DNA of 11,150 nucleotides from an uncultured Clostridia bacterium (GTDB lineage: Bacteria; Bacillota; Clostridia; Christensenellales; Borkfalkiaceae), in assembly GCA_900548845.1 (NCBI GenBank), contig URMI01000013.1, positions 1-11,150 of the forward strand. The letters run 5' to 3'. The translations under genes were made by a program, and so were the position numbers. Shown here piece after piece: positions 7,075-11,150 of the stretch (position 1 is the first letter of the stretch; each line of letters begins with the position of its first letter). The notes under the pieces were generated by a model, which did no database searches, was not told the origin of the DNA, and worked only from the letters and a program-made list of their open reading frames with translations.

Positions 7075-8919
7075 TTAGTTGAGCTGTTCGCTCTTTTGGA
7101 TGTTCTCTTCTTGAAACTGCTTCATGTAGAGGGCGAAATACGCTCCCCTGCGGCGCAGGAGCTCTTCGTGCGTGCCGCGCTCGACGATCTTCCCGCCGTC
7201 CACGACGAGGATGATGTCTGCCTGCGTGATGGTGGAAAGGCGGTGCGCGATGACGAAGCTCGTCCTGCCTTCCATCAGCTTCTGGATGGCTTCTTGAATG
7301 AGCTTTTCGGTGAGCGTATCGATGGAGCTCGTCGCCTCGTCCAGAATGAAGATGGCAGGGTCTGCCAAAATGGCGCGCGCGAAGGAGAGAAGCTGTTTTT
7401 CGCCCGTCGAGAGCGAGTTGCCGCCCTCGCCGATGCGCGTATCGATGCCGTGTTCGAGGCGGGATACGACCCCGTCCGCCTTGACGGCGCGAAGGGCAGC
7501 GGAGATCTCCTCTTCCGTCGCGTCCTCCTTGCCGTACAAGAGATTTTCGCGCACGGTGCCCGAAAAGAGGTGCGGCGTCTGCAGAACGTAACCGATATTG
7601 CTGTGCAGCCAATGCACGGAGCGCTCGCGGACATCCCGCCCGTCGATGAGGATGCGCCCCTCCGTCGGCTCGTAAAATCTGCATACGAGGTTGACGAGCG
7701 TGCTCTTTCCCGCGCCCGTCTCCCCCACGATGGCGACGTTGGTCCCCTGCGGCACGTCCAAAGAGAAGTGTTCGAGGACGTTCTCTCCCCCGTCGGGATA
7801 GCGGAAGGTGACGTCGTCAAAACAGACATGCCCGACAAGGGGCTCCCAATTTTCGCGCTTGGGGAAAAAGCTGTCGCCGTATTGTTCGATGACTTCGGGG
7901 GTATCCTTGACGTCGCCCTCGGCAGCGAGCAGCGCCGTCACGCGTTCGATGTTGACCTTCACCGTGATGAGGTCGGAAAAGCAGTCCACCGACCACTGCA
8001 CGGGCTCCATGATGCCCTGCGCGTACGTCATGAAGACGGAGAGCGTGCCGACGAGGAGAAGCCCGTCCGCCGTCAGTGCGCCGCCGTACCACAGAACGAG
8101 CGCAAGCGCCGCGGAGGAGGCAAAGGCGATGACCGTCACAAACAGCGCGCGGAAATGCCCGATCTTGGAAGAGCGTTTCTGCATCTTCCCCGTCGAAGCG
8201 AAGAAGCGGGTATCGAGATCGTTTTCGATGAAGAGCGTCTTCGAGGTCTCCACGCCCGTCACGCCCTCGTTGAAGGCGCCCGTGATGGCGGAGTTGAGTT
8301 CGCGCGCCTCGCGGTTGAGCTTGGTGAGCTTTTTCTGAAAATAAACGGAAACGAGCGCCACGAGCGGGATGACGACGATGACGCAGAGCGCCAGAACGGG
8401 CTGCAAAGCGAGCATGACGACGACCGCGCCCAGCACATAGATGACGTTCCACACGCCCGAATAGGTATCCCACGCGATATTGCCAGCGATATTGGAAGGG
8501 TCGCTCATCACGCGGGCGTGCAGCCGCCCCACGCTGTTTTGGCTGTAATAGGAGACGGAGAGCCGCTGCAATCGGTCGAAACAGGCGCGGCGGATATCGC
8601 GCAGAAGATACATCTCGAGCTTGCTGCAGTTAAAGCACGCGATAAAGTCGAGCACGCCGCTCAACGCGAGCACGCCCACATAGGCGCAGATAAAGAGCGC
8701 GAGCCCTTCCGTCGTCTTTTCGGCGATGAAGTGGTCGATGGCGTACTGCTGGAAGAGGGGCAGAATGACCTGGAGCCCGCCGACGATGAGCGTAAAGACG
8801 ACCATGACGGCAAACTTTGCGATATGCGGTTTTAAGAAGGGCTTCATCTTGCCCAGCCCGAAGAAACGGAGCTTTTCTGCGGCGGGCGCAGACTGCCCCG
8901 GCTTGATATTCTCAGCCAT
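7075..8919 (-). CDS. ABC exporter half-transporter with canonical Walker B Glu but degenerate signature (heterodimer subunit)
   Basis: The 614-residue protein has an N-terminal transmembrane domain (about six segments, residues ~33-310, for example 36-58, 72-95 and 155-194) fused to a nucleotide-binding domain. Walker A is GETGAGKST (399-407), Q-loop Gln is 447, Walker B is IFILDE with catalytic E528, D-loop SSID is 531-534 and switch His is 559. The signature reads LSTGE (503-507) instead of LSGGQ. A spacer segment YGDSFFPKRENWE (347-359) precedes the nucleotide-binding domain, as often seen in Bacillota YheH/BmrD-like subunits. With the preceding gene it should form one heterodimeric exporter in the cytoplasmic membrane. 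It supplies the Walker motifs of the active ATP site. Its ATG overlaps the preceding gene by 8 nt and has AGGAGG at a 6-nt spacing. The substrate (drug, lipid or peptide) cannot be told; no peptidase domain is present. Confidence 0.93.
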   Translation of the reverse strand: MAENIKPGQSAPAAEKLRFFGLGKMKPFLKPHIAKFAVMVVFTLIVGGLQVILPLFQQYAIDHFIAEKTTEGLALFICAYVGVLALSGVLDFIACFNCSKLEMYLLRDIRRACFDRLQRLSVSYYSQNSVGRLHARVMSDPSNIAGNIAWDTYSGVWNVIYVLGAVVVMLALQPVLALCVIVVIPLVALVSVYFQKKLTKLNREARELNSAITGAFNEGVTGVETSKTLFIENDLDTRFFASTGKMQKRSSKIGHFRALFVTVIAFASSAALALVLWYGGALTADGLLLVGTLSVFMTYAQGIMEPVQWSVDCFSDLITVKVNIERVTALLAAEGDVKDTPEVIEQYGDSFFPKRENWEPLVGHVCFDDVTFRYPDGGENVLEHFSLDVPQGTNVAIVGETGAGKSTLVNLVCRFYEPTEGRILIDGRDVRERSVHWLHSNIGYVLQTPHLFSGTVRENLLYGKEDATEEEISAALRAVKADGVVSRLEHGIDTRIGEGGNSLSTGEKQLLSFARAILADPAIFILDEATSSIDTLTEKLIQEAIQKLMEGRTSFVIAHRLSTITQADIILVVDGGKIVERGTHEELLRRRGAYFALYMKQFQEENIQKSEQLN

Positions 8920-10729
8920 ACAGTTCCTCCTTGAGATCTTCGGGAAGCGCCATCTGCATCTCGTAGATGGTGCGGTAGATGCCCCCTTTTTTCATGAGTT
9001 CTTCATGCGTACCCTGCTCTGCGATGCGCCCCTCTTCGAGCACGATGAGCATTTCCGCGCCCATGACTGTCGTCACGCGGTGCGAGATGATGAGTTTGGT
9101 GACGCCAGAAAGGTTTTCCCCGAGGCGGGCGCGGATCTTCGCGTCCGTTTCGCTGTCCACGGCGGAGAGGGAATCGTCGAAGACGAGCACGGGCGTCTTG
9201 CGCATGAGGGTGCGGGCAATGGAGACGCGCTGTTTCTGCCCACCCGAGAGGGTGACGCCGCGCTCCCCCACTTCCGTTGCATATCCTTCGGGGAAGGCTT
9301 CGATATGTTCGTCCACGCAGGCAAGGTGCGCCGCACGGCGGATGTCCGCCTCCTCCGCTTCGGGGGCGGCGATCGCGATATTCTCCCCGATCGTGCGCGA
9401 AAAGAGGAAGCCCTCCTGCAATACAAAGCCGACCGCACCCCGGACCGTCGCGGGGGAAAGTTCGGAAATATCCTTTCCGCCGATCGTGATCTTGCCCGAA
9501 GTCAGCGGATACAGCCCGTCCAAAAGATAGGCGATCGTCGACTTCCCGCTCCCCGTACCGCCGAGGATACCCAAGGTCGTGCCCTCCTTCACGGTGAATG
9601 AGACGTCGGACAAAACGGGCTTGCCTTCTTCATAGCCGAACGTCACCCGGTCGAAGACGATATCCCCGTGCAGAGGTTCCTGACTTCCGTAGACCTCTTC
9701 CTTCGCATTCATGATCTCTGCGATGCGCCCGAGCGCGATGCCCGCGCGGCTCATGTTGGAGATGACCCGCCCCAGCATATTCATGGGGCCGACGAGCAGA
9801 GTGTTGTAGGAGATAAAGACGATGAGATCGCCCGCGCTCAGCGAACCGTTCACGCAGAAAACCGTGCCGAAGATGAGGATGAAGAGCAGCTGCAGGGCGG
9901 TGAGAAGGTCGCTCGACGTCCAAAAGAGCGCGCTCTGCCGCATGACGCGCACCCACTGGCCCGTATAGTGCGTGTTCTGCGTTTCGAACTTGTCGCGCTC
10001 CTCCTTTTCTCTGCCGAACGCGCGCACGACGCGCACGCCCGTGAAGTTCTCCTGCGCGATGGTGGAGAGCACGCCCTCCTCTTCGTCGCACTTCTGATAT
10101 TCGGGGAGAAGTTTTGCAAAGAACACCGCCGAATACCCCACGACGGCGGGCAGGAAGGCGGTCGTGATGAGCGCGAGCCGCACATCGGTCAAATACATCA
10201 AGGTCAGCGAGAGCACGATCATGATGATGATGCGAAGGAGCGTCACGAGCTGCCCCGAGACGAAGTTGGAGATGGCGTCGACGTCGGAGGTGCAGCGCTG
10301 GATGATATCGCCCGTGTTGTGCGTATGGTGCCAGGAAAGGGGCAGCCGCTGCAGGTGCGAAAAGAGCGTATCGCGCATGCGCTTGAGCATGATCTGATTG
10401 GCGTGCAGCGTAAAGAAGTTATTGCCGTAACGGAAAAGCGCCGTGACGAGCGAAAGCGCCACGACGACGAGGGCGATGAGCCAGATATTTTCCTTGAGCC
10501 GTTCGATCCCGCCGAAGATGCGGACGAAGATCTCGTAGGAAGACGAGACTTCCTCCGTGCCGATGACGCAGTCCACCGTAAAGCCGATGAGCTGCGGGAT
10601 GAGCACGAGGAGAAAGGTCATAAAGAGATTGCAGAGGATGCTCACGGCGAACAGCCCCAGGCTCCCCTTCAGAAAATAGACGAGCATCCCCGTCTTCGTA
10701 AAGCGGGGTGCGTTTTTGCTTTGTTTCAT
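8912..10729 (-). CDS. ABC exporter half-transporter with canonical LSGGQ but Asp in the catalytic Glu position (heterodimer subunit)
   Basis: The 605-residue protein has a transmembrane domain (segments near 22-48, 82-102, 160-205 and 272-322) followed by a nucleotide-binding domain. Walker A is GGTGSGKST (390-398), Q-loop Gln is 438, signature is LSGGQ (494-498), Walker B is VLVFDD (514-519), D-loop SAVD is 522-525 and switch His is 550. D519 replaces the usual catalytic Glu, which marks the degenerate ATP site of asymmetric exporters such as BmrCD, LmrCD or TM287/288 (known for these families). Its LSGGQ would complete the active site of its partner. The start at 10729 has GGGAG 4 nt upstream. 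A TTG start at 10762 would overlap the preceding gene and has less support. The gene lies 29 nt after the upstream ABC gene and overlaps the next one by 8 nt. Confidence 0.92.
   Translation of the reverse strand: MKQSKNAPRFTKTGMLVYFLKGSLGLFAVSILCNLFMTFLLVLIPQLIGFTVDCVIGTEEVSSSYEIFVRIFGGIERLKENIWLIALVVVALSLVTALFRYGNNFFTLHANQIMLKRMRDTLFSHLQRLPLSWHHTHNTGDIIQRCTSDVDAISNFVSGQLVTLLRIIIMIVLSLTLMYLTDVRLALITTAFLPAVVGYSAVFFAKLLPEYQKCDEEEGVLSTIAQENFTGVRVVRAFGREKEERDKFETQNTHYTGQWVRVMRQSALFWTSSDLLTALQLLFILIFGTVFCVNGSLSAGDLIVFISYNTLLVGPMNMLGRVISNMSRAGIALGRIAEIMNAKEEVYGSQEPLHGDIVFDRVTFGYEEGKPVLSDVSFTVKEGTTLGILGGTGSGKSTIAYLLDGLYPLTSGKITIGGKDISELSPATVRGAVGFVLQEGFLFSRTIGENIAIAAPEAEEADIRRAAHLACVDEHIEAFPEGYATEVGERGVTLSGGQKQRVSIARTLMRKTPVLVFDDSLSAVDSETDAKIRARLGENLSGVTKLIISHRVTTVMGAEMLIVLEEGRIAEQGTHEELMKKGGIYRTIYEMQMALPEDLKEELYG
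8926..8932 (-). promoter_or_regulatory. Ribosome binding site of the 614-aa exporter gene
   Basis: AAGGAGG ends 6 nt before the ATG at 8919 and lies inside the 3' end of the preceding gene, consistent with translational coupling of the two exporter halves. Confidence 0.85.
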
Positions 10730-10733
10730 AGGA

Positions 10734-10738
10734 CTCCC
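10734..10738 (-). promoter_or_regulatory. Ribosome binding site deciding the start of the 605-aa exporter gene
   Basis: GGGAG lies 4 nt before the ATG at 10729. It supports that start over the in-frame TTG at 10762, which would overlap the stop codon region of the upstream gene. Confidence 0.6.
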
Positions 10739-10758
10739 AAAAGCGGGCAGCCGGATAT

Positions 10759-11150
10759 TCAAGCGTTTTGTAGCTGCTCGCGGTGCGCCTGCAAGGTGTA
10801 CAGGCGGTAGTATCTCCCCTTCTTTTCGAGGAGTTCACGGTGCGTGCCCTCTTCGAGGATCTCCCCGTGGGAAAGCACGATGATCTTATCCGCATTGCGG
10901 ATGGTGGAAAGACGGTGCGCCACGATGAGCATGGTTCCGATATTCATCATCTTTTCGAGCGAATCCTGGATGAGCACTTCCGTCTCCGTATCGATGTTGG
11001 CGGTCGCCTCGTCGAGGATCATGACGGAAGGCTTATGCACGATGGTGCGCGCAAAGGAGAGGAGCTGGCGCTGCCCCGCCGAGAAGTTGTTGCCGCGCTC
11101 GCGCACTTCTTCGTCCAGCCCCTTTTCGAGCTTGCCGATGAAGGAAGAAG
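10759..11150 (-). CDS. ABC exporter half-transporter, C-terminal end only (5' part beyond right edge)
   Basis: About 129 C-terminal codons are visible, ending at TGA (10759-10761). They hold the back half of an ABC nucleotide-binding domain. The signature is FSAGQ (11071-11085) followed by RQLLSFARTI. Walker B is VMILDEAT with the catalytic Glu present, then a D-loop-like ANID, the switch His in VAHRLSTI, and a GTHRELL tail typical of exporter-type half-transporters. The departure from LSGGQ combined with an intact Glu resembles the 614-aa subunit rather than the 605-aa one. It may therefore be the second half of another heterodimer, or an alternative partner for the 605-aa protein. The Walker A and transmembrane parts lie outside the window. 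The next gene starts 29 nt downstream, so the three are probably one operon. Confidence 0.88.
   Translation of the reverse strand, partial: SSFIGKLEKGLDEEVRERGNNFSAGQRQLLSFARTIVHKPSVMILDEATANIDTETEVLIQDSLEKMMNIGTMLIVAHRLSTIRNADKIIVLSHGEILEEGTHRELLEKKGRYYRLYTLQAHREQLQNA

Noticed and set aside
7015..8835. 606-codon open frame on the plus strand opposite the 614-aa exporter gene
   Set aside because: Its translation is low-complexity, rich in Arg, Asp and His, and resembles no protein. It exists because the real gene rarely uses the codons whose complements are stops. The minus-strand frame has complete ABC motifs.

Overview
The window is GC-rich, densely coded DNA. Every gene I can support lies on the minus strand, so transcription runs from the right edge to the left. 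Strong AAGGAGG-type ribosome binding sites, near-consensus sigma-A promoters, U-tract terminators and heterodimer-type ABC exporters suggest a GC-rich Bacillota (Clostridia-like) bacterium. I cannot name a species, and the placement is an inference.

In transcription order there are three blocks. (1) Right-edge ABC exporter block (7075 to the edge): the last ~129 codons of one ABC exporter half-transporter, then two complete half-transporters of 605 and 614 aa. Spacing is 29 nt between the first two, and the last two overlap by 8 nt. The nucleotide-binding domains are complementary. The 605-aa protein has a canonical LSGGQ but Asp in place of the catalytic Glu. The 614-aa protein has the Glu but a degenerate LSTGE signature. 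This is the classic pattern of an asymmetric heterodimeric exporter. The block ends in a bidirectional terminator at 7032-7068. (2) tldD-tldE operon (4389-6966): a TldD metalloprotease with an intact HExxxH and its TldE/PmbA partner, 13 nt apart. It is driven by a promoter whose -35 box sits inside the preceding terminator hairpin, and it is closed by a strong terminator at 4341-4373. (3) A very large surface or secreted-type protein (at least 1413 codons, running off the left edge) with its own near-perfect promoter. The promoter is overlaid by three TGAC/GTCA-type dyads spaced exactly 22 bp apart.

The large protein is the least understood and most interesting item. After a short basic cytosolic N-terminus and one hydrophobic anchor, it has an N-terminal mixed alpha/beta domain and then a chain of ~190-210-residue acidic, beta-rich repeats. 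I recognise no family for it. The exporters and the TldD/E protease could in principle act together on an exported peptide, as TldD/E does in microcin B17 maturation. However, no precursor peptide or modification enzyme is visible, and the blocks have separate transcription signals, so the link is only positional.

No RNA genes, CRISPR arrays, insertion sequences or attachment sites were seen. No gene-free stretch exceeds 300 bases; the two intergenic gaps (4241-4388 and 6967-7074) hold the regulatory signals described.
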